Assembly (NCBI RefSeq): GCF_028401425.1
Contig: NZ_JAQOMS010000002.1
Span: forward strand, 496,001-560,000
DNA: 64,000 nt
Direction of reading: 5' to 3'
Source of the DNA: Psychrosphaera algicola
Lineage (GTDB): Bacteria > Pseudomonadota > Gammaproteobacteria > Enterobacterales > Alteromonadaceae
A program made the translations under genes and the position numbers. Numbering within the stretch: position 1 is the first letter of the stretch; each line of letters starts with the position of its first letter. Positions 30,328-39,506 of this stretch are shown piece by piece. The notes beneath the pieces are model-generated. The model ran no database searches, had not been told where the DNA came from, and worked only from the letters and a program-made list of their open reading frames with translations.

Positions 30328-31843
30328 TTAATCGCTCGTACAGGAGCTGAGATTATACGGCGCACTATTGAGGCGACTAATCCACTCCCCAATTAACAAT
30401 ACCCCTTCCTTATGGATTAAAGAACGGCCAATTTCTGGCATTCGAACTTTGGCCTCATTTGAGTCCATACGTGCATAAACAATTGACTCAACTGCGACAC
30501 CTTAGCTCTATGTCATATCCCAATCCTTCACCACCATAAGCAATGGGTTGTTTACAAATACCATGTTTGTTTTGCTGTGAATCAAAATCTCGCCAATATT
30601 CGATGTGGAAACCTGTATTGCTTGCACTACCTTCAGGGCGATGACAATGTGAACAGTTAATATCAATATACCCTTTGGCAAATACCATTAACTCGCTACT
30701 TTCTAATGTCAGTACCGAACTGATGTCTTCGTCTTTAAAGTTTGGAATAGACTTAATAGTTGATAAATCGGATGGTGCACCGGTTAACATACCTTCGGCA
30801 GACCATTTTGCGATTTGATTTTTTGTTTCATCGTCATAGCTGAAATCATAGTTAAGTAATCGCGCTTTTGGTCCAATAGGCGCAAACCTTGAAGTGCCAT
30901 CGACAATATTTCCGGCAGAATCAAGATCGGTTAATTGGTGACACTGTTTGCAGTCACTTCTCGCTGGAACAACATATGTAAAGTCATAATCTTCGCCATC
31001 ATGCTTAACTTTTGTATTGGCTATTTGCTTACCGTATTTAGCCAACTTCGCATCGGTACCGTCTTCATTCCAAACATAAGGTAAGGCATCCCAACCGTCA
31101 TCACGATGGATCAACAATCGTGTTTCAATCAACGTTTCGTTTTCGAACCCTCTGCTTGCCGTGTCTGCTGGCATTGAAAAGGTTTTAACTAATATAGAAC
31201 CAACAGGTAAATCAAACACTTCATTTTCGTTATAATTTGCAGTTGTTCCGTCTGGCATCACAACAAATCGATATTTTGTCGCGTAATCAGTAAAAAGCGG
31301 CATGGATAAATCATAAGGTAACGAATTTGAGCCTAAAATCCCCTCAGTCGGGTTTGTCATATCGCTAAATAAATTGAAAGCAGATAGATATTCGCAATCT
31401 TCCTCCATTAGAGCATCAAAATTGACCTTGTCACTATCTGGCGTACATAAACCAGAATATTTCAATTGCGATTCTAACCAAATGTTCTGATCATTTGGTG
31501 CGAAATCAATATTGTCACCATAACCATCTTCATCTGTATCAACAGTTTCAGTTGCATCATTCGGAAATGCATCGGCATTGTCACCAACTCCGTCGTTGTC
31601 AGTGTCAGTTGTTTCTGTTGCATCGTTCGGGAATGCATCTGCGTTATCGCCAACACCATCGCTGTCAGAATCTTTTGTTTCTGTCGCATCATTTGGAAAT
31701 GCATCGCTACTATCAGCAACGCCATCATTATCTGTATCAATTATCGCAACGTCTTCTTTTCCATCTGGATCAGAACCACCGCCACAGCCGGTTAAAGACA
31801 GTCCACCTAAAATAATTATTGTGAGTAATTTTTTATACATCAT
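30328..31843 (-). CDS. SO2930-family diheme cytochrome with thrombospondin type 3 repeats (one frameshift)
   Basis: About 505 residues. Lipobox in LGGLSLTGCGGG. Residues 25-120 hold calcium-binding repeats of the form DTDNDGVADSSDAFPNDATE, repeated about four times, absent from the downstream paralogue. Then LFTDYATKYRFVVMPDG, CKQCH and CSHCH heme sites. The printed frame ends at GYDIELRCRS; replacing CCTTAG (30500-30505, plus strand) by CCTGG gives DIEPGVAVESIVYARM and runs to a stop at 30328-30330. Likely an outer-surface or periplasmic redox lipoprotein. ATG 31843 is used because AGGTGG lies 5 bases upstream. Confidence 0.82.
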
Positions 31844-31855
31844 CGGATCCACCTA

Positions 31856-31877
31856 AAAAAGGGGGTCTCCCCTTTTT
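31856..31877 (-). terminator. Terminator between beta-helix and cytochrome genes
   Basis: AAAAAGGGG (plus strand) with loop and CCCCTTTTT, symmetrical U tracts, 26 bases beyond the beta-helix stop and just before the next gene's ribosome-binding site. Confidence 0.8.
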
Positions 31878-31902
31878 GTTCATCTATTGTTTCAAATTAA
31901 AA

Positions 31903-34900
31903 TTAGTCGTCTGTTTTACACGCTACAGATGTCGTATCATCAATGCCACAACCGTAAGTTGTCCCATTAAATTCAACATCGTAAACCGGTAAAGCGTCAT
32001 GACTACAATCCAACAATGACTCACTCATAGTAAAGGTATATTCACTGCCTGTCGTTGCTGGTATTACACCTGTGAAATCAAATACAGTACCAACCAATAT
32101 ATTCTGCATTACACCGTCTTTCATGTAACCATTATTCTGTGAACATATGGCATCGTTAGCGGTAAATGCAGCTTCACCCATATCAGCTATCGCCCCTATA
32201 TTTGCCAGGTTTTCACCTAAACCGTCATATAGGATCTCAGGATATCGGCCGTTGTAGCCAAAGAAGCCAGTTACGACGTCATCAATCAACGCACCGCGAG
32301 GTCGAGTAGCATTCATAACCATTTCATTGTCGTGCATATTAATTGCTCTAGGAACTGGTCTCCAACCATCAAAAATAACGCCACCGAGTCCAGCCGGATC
32401 GGCATATTTTGCAAAGTCTGGTTCGGCTAAGAAGTAGCTCGATACTGCTATTGCATAAGATTCGTTTCCAGCAATTACATTATCAAATATTTCAACACTA
32501 TTTGTACTTAGCACTATCATGCCCGAACCTGGAGGTGCGATATGCACACCTGCTGGGTTACTACTTGCATTTGCAAAGTTGTCGGTATTATTTGCAATGG
32601 ATACGTTATTAAAGATACGAACTCCATTTCCGTAGTTACCATTACCAATCGGTAAATCAAATATCAAGATACCTGCGGTGTTCATATATGCATAGTTATC
32701 ATAAACATCGGCATTTTTTGAGTTTTCAATTTCAATACCAGCGACATTTGCAACCGCAAAATTTCGTCTAACAACGATATCGGTTGACTGACCGACATAA
32801 ACACCTGCGTCTGCGGAACCGTAACTAAAGCTGTCTTCGATAATTACATTTGACGTTTCTACAGGATATAGACCATACGCGCCATTGTCTTTGTCTGGAA
32901 CACTATAGGCCAAATTGTACCGACGTGGTGCATGTAGACACCGTCTGTTTTAGTGACTTTAATGGCGTTATTATTGGAATCCAGTACTGAGAAATGTGCG
33001 AGTTCTAGATTTGCACCATTTGAAATAAGGAAGCCGTCTTTAGCTACGCTCGCACCTTTATAGTCTAAAATGGTTTTGTCTATACCATGACCCATAATCG
33101 TAACCGCAGATAAATTACTGTAATCCGCTAAATCTATGTTAAAGGTTTGATCCAGAACAAAACGCCCTTCAGGCATAACCAAAACAGCATGTGTTGGGGC
33201 CGTTGCAGCTTGATCTGCTGTATCTAGCGCTTCTAAAACAGCTTCAATTGGGTAAGTTGCTGAGTTGCCATCACTCGGCGTGGTAAAATCGAGCATAATT
33301 GCACCATCAGGGATGGTGACTGCCATTTCGTCTAAACCATAGTAAAAAGCAGTATCTGAGTCAGCGATCATTGGATAAGCATTATCAGGAACGGCAATCG
33401 TTAACTCATCAACACGAGTTGGAGCTGGTGTTGCAGCGGTACAAACTTCGCCCATATCATCAACGCCACAACCCATTTCAACACCATCAAATTTTACAGT
33501 GTAAACAGGCAGTTCGGTTAATTGACAATTAAGTAGTGATTCACCAGTTAGGTCAATTTCAAACGATGGGAAACCATTTCCTTGCATAATAGCAAAAGCG
33601 TTTGATGCCGTTGTGTGGTCAAATAATTCACCAACAGTAGCGCCGCCATTATTTGTTGCACAAATTTGTTCATTTGCTCTAAATGGCAATTCGCCCATTG
33701 GCTGAAGAATAGAATTTTCAGCTAAGTTTTGGCCAAGACCATCATACAAGATTGCAGGCATTAATCCGTTAATTCCAACAAAACCATCAATGATGGGTAA
33801 AGAAGGATCTTCAAGCAGTGCACCATTTGGGTTTCCACCAGTTTCAGCAATTCGATTGTCGTGAACGTTAATACCGCGTGGTACTGGTTTCCAGCCGTTC
33901 GCGATAACTCCGCCTAGTTGGTTTGGATCAGCATATTTTGTAAAATCTTGTTCAGCTAAAAAGTAACTTGCAATCGCAATTGCATACGAATCATTTCCTG
34001 AAATGTCGTTATCAAAAATTTCTACATTTCTAGACGCTAACACTATGATCCCAGATCCAGGAGGTGCGATATGCACACCTGCAGGATTTGCGCTGGCATT
34101 AGCAAAGTTTTCAGTGTTGTTTGCAATCGACACGTTATTAAATATACGCGTACCATCACCGTAATGATTGTTACCGATAGGAAGGTCAAAAATCAAAATA
34201 CCCGCGGTATTCATAAACGCATAGTTGCTATAAACATCAGCGTCTTTGGAGTTTTCAATTTCAATACCAGCAACGTTTGCTACGGCAAAGTTATTTCTAA
34301 CGACTATTTTTTCTGACTGCCCAACATAAACACCGGCATCAGCTGAACCATAAGAAAAGCTATCTTCGATGACGACATTTTTGGTTTCAACTGGGTATAA
34401 ACCGTATGCGCCGTTATCTTTATCAGGTGTACTATAGGCCATATCGTGCCTAAATGATGCATATAAACACCATCGGTCTTTGTGACTTTAATAGCGTTAT
34501 TGTTTGAATCTAAAACTGAGAAATGACTTAACTCTAAGTTAGCCCCATTTGATATGAGGAAACCATCTTTAGCGACACTCGCGCCTTTATAGTCAAGGGT
34601 CGTTTTATCAATACCGTGACCCATAATCGTGACGGCTGACAGATTTTCGTAGTCGGCTAAATCGATGTTGAATGTTTGATCTAACACAAAGTGCCCTTCA
34701 GGCATTACCAAAACAACTTTGGTTGGCTCAGTCGCCGCATCGTTAGCATCATCTAATGCTTTTAAGACAACTTCGATTGGATAAGTTGTTGAATTACCGC
34801 CTGATGGAGTAGTGAAATCTAGCATTATCCCAGTGTCAGGAATAACAGCAGCTTGTGCATCAATACCATAGTAAAACTTGTTGGCGCCTTCGGCGTTAAA

Positions 34901-35134
34901 CGGATAATCACTTTCGTCATAAGCAATTGTCAAAGAATCAGTCACGCTACTTGTGTCAACATCAGGAACCTGAGGTGCTGCTCCACCTGAGCCGGTGTAT
35001 ACTTTGTTTTCTGTGCTTACTTGAACTTGTTCGTCGATTAATGTTTCGACATCTGGTGCGCTATCTCCACAAGCAACAATTCACGCTGCGACTGATAGTG
35101 CGACTATGGTTCTCACGAATGCAGTAGTTTGCAT
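31903..35134 (-). CDS. Giant lipoprotein with two tandem parallel beta-helix domains (three breaks)
   Basis: About 1,075 residues once repaired. Signal peptide from ATG 35134 leads to a lipobox-like IVAC, interrupted by TGA at 35081-35083. Domain A (about 35000-33430) and domain B (about 33430-31903) are near copies: TFNIDLADYxNLSAVTIMGH, GASVAKDGFLISNGANLELA, NGAYGLYPVET, GVYVGQS, FAVANVAGIEIENSK, PAGVHIAPPGSG, and a final CGxDD. The reading frame runs from A straight into B, so it is one fused protein. Each copy has the same +2 shift where CCAGG is read as CTATAGG (34432-34438, 32903-32909). The family (TIGR03805-like) forms right-handed beta-helices and pairs with SO2930 cytochromes; role unknown. 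Confidence 0.78.
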
Positions 35135-35262
35135 GACCTCTCCCTCTTAAACCTGTTTTATAATTATTTTTATATTGTAGTCTTAAAAATATATAGCGGA
35201 CTGTAAATTTAACAGTCCATTTATTGACTAAAGGTACAATTATCATAACTAATGCATTGGTA

Positions 35263-35309
35263 CAACCAGTTAGCAAAAAATATTTATACTTTTTGCACCA
35301 AACTGGTTG
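35263..35309 (-). terminator. Long hairpin downstream of rluB
   Basis: CAACCAGTT (35263-35271) pairs with AACTGGTTG (35301-35309), with an inner stem GCAAAAA/TTTTTGC. It lies 37 bases past the rluB stop and can end transcription from the scpA-scpB-rluB operon. Confidence 0.5.
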
Positions 35310-35345
35310 TCTAATAAGAGAGTGTTTTTGTGGTAGAGCGTTTGC

Positions 35346-36212
35346 TTATTTTCGTTTAGTCGAGCGTATCTTATGTTTTTTCACTGCACGTTTAATACGA
35401 GCGTGTTCTACCCGACGGCTTTTTGCATTGTCTTTCGTAACAACAGGATTAAACTCTTGTAACTCACGGTCTAACCCCACCTTTTTACGAAGTTTATTTA
35501 ATTCATCTAACGGCAACTCGCGCCAACCGCCTTGGATTAACCGTCTATCGAGAACAACGTCAGCATAACGAGTACGAACCAGTCTGCTTACAGTTAACTC
35601 TTGAGAAGCCCATAAACGACGTACTTCACGGTTTTTACCTTCTCGTAAACTAACCGTAAACCAGCGATTACTGCTTTCATCGTTTTGGTTTGAATCCGCT
35701 TTAATTTTATCAAACTTTGCAATGCCATCTTCTAACTCAACCCCTTTGGTTAAATTTTGCAAATGGCTGTTTTCGACTTCACCAAATACACGAACCGAAT
35801 ATTCACGTTCTATTTCGTAACTTGGGTGCATTAATCGATTAGCTAAATCACCATCATTAGTAAATAGCAATAAACCAGAGGTATTCACGTCGAGACGACC
35901 AATACCAATCCAGCGACTATTTTTAAGTTGTGGCAATCTATCGTAGACGGTAGGGCGACCTTGAGGGTCTTTTCGGGTACACATTTCGCCTTCTGGCTTG
36001 TTGTACATAATCACTCGGCATATTTCGTCAGCAACTGGACGAATTTCAATAACATGGCCGTCAACACGAATGGTTTCTGTGCTGTCGATTCTATCCCCAA
36101 GTTTTGCAACTTTACCGTTAATGCTTACTCGATTGTTGGTAATGTATGTTTCCATTTCCCGGCGAGAGCCAACACCACAGCGTGCTAATACTTTTTGCAA
36201 TTTTTCTGACAT
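35346..36212 (-). CDS. rluB: 23S rRNA pseudouridine synthase RluB
   Basis: 288 residues from the start MSEKLQKVLARCGVGSRREM at 36212. S4-like RNA-binding domain in residues 1-60; catalytic domain with GRLDVNTSGLLLFTNDGDLA, whose Asp is the pseudouridylation residue; basic C-terminal tail (HARIKRAVKKHKIRSTKRK). It modifies uridine 2605 (E. coli numbering) of 23S rRNA. It starts 16 bases after scpB, completing the conserved scpA-scpB-rluB set. Confidence 0.93.
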   Translation of the reverse strand: MSEKLQKVLARCGVGSRREMETYITNNRVSINGKVAKLGDRIDSTETIRVDGHVIEIRPVADEICRVIMYNKPEGEMCTRKDPQGRPTVYDRLPQLKNSRWIGIGRLDVNTSGLLLFTNDGDLANRLMHPSYEIEREYSVRVFGEVENSHLQNLTKGVELEDGIAKFDKIKADSNQNDESSNRWFTVSLREGKNREVRRLWASQELTVSRLVRTRYADVVLDRRLIQGGWRELPLDELNKLRKKVGLDRELQEFNPVVTKDNAKSRRVEHARIKRAVKKHKIRSTKRK

Positions 36213-36228
36213 TAAATAATCTCTATTT

Positions 36229-36852
36229 CTAATTTGTATAATTTGTTTCAGTTGAGGTCGACGCTTCTTGGTCAACCCCCATAAATTCATTTTCTAAACG
36301 ACGTGTAATCGTTTCAAGTGCTTCTGGTTCCATCAATTGTGGCAACTGCGACAAATTGCGCAACCCAAAATAGTCTAAAAATGCGTTGGTGGTGCCAAAC
36401 AACGATGGTCTACCCGGTACCTCTTTATGTCCAACGACTTTTACCCAATTTCGCTCTGTTAACGTACGTATAATGTTTGTGCTAACGCTGACACCACGTA
36501 CATCTTCTATTTCACCACGGGTTATTGGTTGATTGTAGGCGATTAATGCTAACGTTTCTAACAACGCTCGACTGTATTTTGCAGGCCGCTCTGTCCATAG
36601 ATAACCTAACGAACTCGATATGGATTTTGCCGCTTCAAAGCGATACCCCGAAGCCACCTTGACTAAGTTAATGCCGCGGTTGTCGTAATGTTCTTGCAAT
36701 TTTTCTAGCGCAATTTTCACACGTTTTGTCGTCACTTTTTGGTCGACTAACACCGTTTGTTTCATCTTCTCCACCGTCAATGGCGAATCAGCACAAAATA
36801 TTGCAGCTTCGATTAATTGGAGTAATTTGTCGTCGGTCAGACTTTCGCTCAT
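36229..36852 (-). CDS. scpB: Segregation and condensation protein ScpB
   Basis: 207 residues with two winged-helix domains. Typical motifs are LLQLIEAAIFCADSPLTVEKM at the start and ALLETLALIAYNQPITRGEI with GRPSLFGTTNAFLDYFGL. It forms the SMC/kleisin complex with ScpA in chromosome segregation. It starts 2 bases after the scpA stop. Confidence 0.94.
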   Translation of the reverse strand: MSESLTDDKLLQLIEAAIFCADSPLTVEKMKQTVLVDQKVTTKRVKIALEKLQEHYDNRGINLVKVASGYRFEAAKSISSSLGYLWTERPAKYSRALLETLALIAYNQPITRGEIEDVRGVSVSTNIIRTLTERNWVKVVGHKEVPGRPSLFGTTNAFLDYFGLRNLSQLPQLMEPEALETITRRLENEFMGVDQEASTSTETNYTN

Positions 36853-36854
36853 CG

Positions 36855-37697
36855 CTATTCTACCCTTTTATACCTAACATGTAATTGACTAAACGCTTCA
36901 CTCTGAATTATCTCTAGTAATTTTTCTTTTACGAGTTCGAGTATAGCCAAAAAGGTCACGACAACGCCCTGTCTCCCCTCAGATAAATCAAACAATTCCG
37001 GGAATGGCACAAAAGAGTCAGTCTGTGACAAACGTTCTAATAATTGCGACATTCTCTCACGTGTTGATAATTTTTCCGCGGATATTTCATGATGACTAAA
37101 AGCTTCGAGCCGATTAACAACGTCTTGGAACGCTGCGACAAGTTCGTGCATATCAATTTCAGGATGTTGAACAATTGGCTCCATATTTAATGGTAAAGCT
37201 GCTTGAGCAACATAAATTTCGCGGTTTAAACGCGGCATTTCATCGATATTTGCCGCTGCTTCTTTATATATTTCATACTCTTGTAATCGACGTATCAATT
37301 CAGCTCTAGGGTCTAATTCATCGTCGTCGGCAAACTGATTGCGCGGTAATAATAATCGAGATTTGATTTCAGCTAACATGGCTGCCATTACAAGATATTC
37401 AGCAGCAAGTTCAAGTTTCATGTTTTTCATCAAATCGACGTATTCCATGTACTGCAGGGTAATTTCTTGAATTGGTAAGTCGACAATATCAAACTTTTGC
37501 TTTTTGATGAGATACAGTAAAAAATCGAGAGGCCCTTCAAATGCCTCTAAAAAAACCTCAAGGGCATCTGGTGGAATAAATAAGTCTTCAGGTCGTTCAA
37601 TTACCGCTTCCCCACGGACAAACGCAAGAGGCAGCGACTGCTGCACCATTTGTGTTGTATCTATGACAGGAGGTTGAAGTTGTTCAGCGTTGGTCAT
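36855..37697 (-). CDS. scpA: Segregation and condensation protein ScpA (kleisin)
   Basis: 280 residues. The kleisin N-terminus EGPLDFLLYLIKKQKFDIVD and PIQEITLQYMEYVDLMKNM, then EYLVMAAMLAEIKSRLLLP, are clear. Its ATG overlaps the yciO stop (TAATG), so translation is coupled in the yciO-scpA-scpB-rluB order. It bridges the SMC heads. Confidence 0.94.
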   Translation of the reverse strand: MTNAEQLQPPVIDTTQMVQQSLPLAFVRGEAVIERPEDLFIPPDALEVFLEAFEGPLDFLLYLIKKQKFDIVDLPIQEITLQYMEYVDLMKNMKLELAAEYLVMAAMLAEIKSRLLLPRNQFADDDELDPRAELIRRLQEYEIYKEAAANIDEMPRLNREIYVAQAALPLNMEPIVQHPEIDMHELVAAFQDVVNRLEAFSHHEISAEKLSTRERMSQLLERLSQTDSFVPFPELFDLSEGRQGVVVTFLAILELVKEKLLEIIQSEAFSQLHVRYKRVE

Positions 37698-38318
37698 TAG
37701 TCAAAATGGCTAGTATCGCCCTCACCGCGGCGCAATACCACAGGCTCGCCATCCGTAAAATCGACAACGGATGTCGGTTTCTCACCCAAAAAGCCACCAT
37801 GGATAATTAAATCAACGTGTTTCTCAAGGCGTAATCGCATTTCGTCTGGATCAGACTCTGCAAATTCGTCACCTATAGTAACAACAATGACGATGACATT
37901 AATGGCTCACCTAGCTCTTCGAGCAAGGCTAATGCTATTTTGTTATTTGGTACTCGTATACCTATGGTTCGACGTTTGTCATTTAACACACGTTTTGGGA
38001 CTTCTTTTGTGCCTTTAAAAATAAAGGTAAATGGCCCGGGCGTTAAATGCCTGATGATACGAAACGCAGAATTGTCGACTCGTGCAAAATTTGCGATTTC
38101 TGATAAATCTTTACAAACCAATGTAAAATTATGGTTTTTATCAACGCGTCGAATACTAATTATTCGATCCATCGCTTTTTCTCACCTAATCCACATCCAA
38201 TAGCATATCCCGAATCGGTCGGATAAATAATAACACCACCGTTTCTTACAATAGCGACGGCTTGACTGATCAATCGGCCCTGCGGGTTATCTGGATGAAT
38301 ATGAAAAAACTGACTCAT
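37697..38318 (-). CDS. yciO: YciO/Sua5-family putative RNA-binding protein (two breaks)
   Basis: About 206 residues from MSQFFHIHPDNPQGRLISQA. The YrdC/YciO core includes PTDSGYAIGCGLG and FTLVCKDLSEIANFARVDN, and HLTPGPFTFIFKGT. A short A run near 38177-38181 and CCTATAG for CCTGG at 37872-37878 (plus strand) break the frame; repair gives LLPGDEFAESDPDEM and the stop that overlaps scpA. YciO is related to threonylcarbamoyl-AMP synthase, but its own role is less certain. Confidence 0.88.
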
Positions 38319-38363
38319 GGCTTAGGTACTTCCTTTCTCTATATATCTTACTATAACGTGCCG

Positions 38364-39229
38364 TTAAGCAAAGCGCCATTTAGGATGTTCCCAAACAGGT
38401 TTGCAATGTTCGCCTAACTTTAGATTTCGTCCTAACTCTATCCAACGTGCAGGACCATGAAAGTCCGAGCCTTGGGAGCTATATAAGTCATGTTGCTGGG
38501 CCAAATTACTCAAATGGGTTCGTTGGTTAGGCGTGATTTGGGTTAATCCAACTTCAAGCCCCGCCCCTGCGCTTCAGCAAACTGTGCAACTAATTTTGCT
38601 AACCACTTATTCGACATATCGTAACGAATGGGATGCGCAAGAACTGCAATACCGCCCGCAGCATTTATAGCCGCCACAGCTTCTTCTATACTTACCCATT
38701 CCGCTGCCACATAACAAGATTTACCCTTGCCTAAATATTTTTAAAGGCACCATTAAAATGGGCTACGCCACCTCTGTTTATAAGGGCCTTAGCAAAATGA
38801 GTTCGACTTATGTGATCACTTCCAGCTAAGTCATAGGCATCTTGATAAATACCAACATAACCTTTTTTCTAACTTTTCAGCAACCAGCTTAGCCCTGATC
38901 CGCCTTGCGTTTTGTTGCTTTGTAAGTAAATTATTTAAATGCTCGTTTTCAAGATCTAAACATAAACCAATGACATGTATTTCAAAACCATGCCATTTGG
39001 TGGATATTTCAACGCCATTGACTAATTTTATCTTAAGCGATTGTTCTTCAATATATTGTTTTGCTTTGACTAACCCATTGATTGTATCGTGATCAGTTAT
39101 TGCCAAGGCATTAACTTGTTTAATATCGGCTCTCATTAACAGTTCTGAAACCGTTAACGAGCCATCAGATTCGGTCGTATGACTGTGTAAATCATAGGAA
39201 AAATTATCGGTATTTTGCATAGCCAACAT
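38364..39229 (-). CDS. rnm: RNase AM (PHP-domain 5'-exonuclease, TrpH/YciV; three frameshifts)
   Basis: About 288 residues. PHP metal-binding motifs: DLHSHTTESDGSL, ITDHDTI, GVEISTKWHGFEIHVIGL, and after repair VLAHPIRY and SSQGSDFHGP near the C-terminus. Breaks at about 38873-38878, 38738-38742 and 38564, all homopolymers. In E. coli the enzyme matures 5' ends of rRNAs and degrades short RNAs. It is divergent from the trp operon, as in E. coli, so the 100-base gap holds both promoters. Confidence 0.85.
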
Positions 39230-39272
39230 TATTGCATATAGCGTTTAGTTCTACACGCGATAAATTCCCCTC

Positions 39273-39304
39273 TTGACTCTAAGTTAAATTCGCGGTTTTA
39301 TATA
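39273..39304 (+). promoter_or_regulatory. trp operon promoter
   Basis: TTGACT (39273-39278) and a TTTTATAT stretch (39296-39303) with about 17-base spacing, roughly 35 bases upstream of the leader peptide. A TrpR operator could overlap it but I see no convincing palindrome. Confidence 0.55.
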
Positions 39305-39336
39305 AACACTTTTTAAAACAGACAGCTTAGGTAATC

Positions 39337-39402
39337 ATGAATACAGTTATCTCAAATCATACAACTTGGCGTTGGTGGTTAACTTCCAATTTTGGCGGGT
39401 GA
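39337..39402 (+). CDS. trpL: trp leader peptide TrpL
   Basis: A 21-residue frame from ATG 39337 to TGA 39400-39402, with TTAGG just upstream. It contains Trp-Arg-Trp-Trp (TTWRWWLTS), three tryptophans in four codons, and is followed by an attenuator. Ribosome stalling at these codons when charged tRNA-Trp is scarce should favour the antiterminator. Confidence 0.92.
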   Translation: MNTVISNHTTWRWWLTSNFGG

Positions 39403-39464
39403 GTGCTGCGTGTCTGTTTTTTAACACGACTTTATGTAGAAACCCGCAATCAGCGGGTTTTTTA
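39394..39464 (+). promoter_or_regulatory. trp attenuator
   Basis: Terminator stem AACCCGC (39441-39447) / GCGGGTT (39453-39459), loop AATCA, then a T run. The alternative pairing is GCGGGT at 39395-39400, over the leader's last codons and stop, with ACCCGC at 39442-39447, which would destroy the terminator. This is classical ribosome-mediated attenuation. Confidence 0.88.
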
Positions 39465-39506
39465 TGCCCGTAAATTTAGAACATTATTTAGTAAAGAAGA
39501 TTAAAC

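Noticed and set aside
31495..31856. Plus-strand frames opposite the Asp-rich repeats
   Set aside because: They are the antisense of the thrombospondin-type repeat region and have repetitive, low-complexity composition.
32859..34945. Three separate beta-helix genes
   Set aside because: The frame runs unbroken from the first domain's C-terminus into the second domain's N-terminus, and the other breaks are at CCWGG sites.
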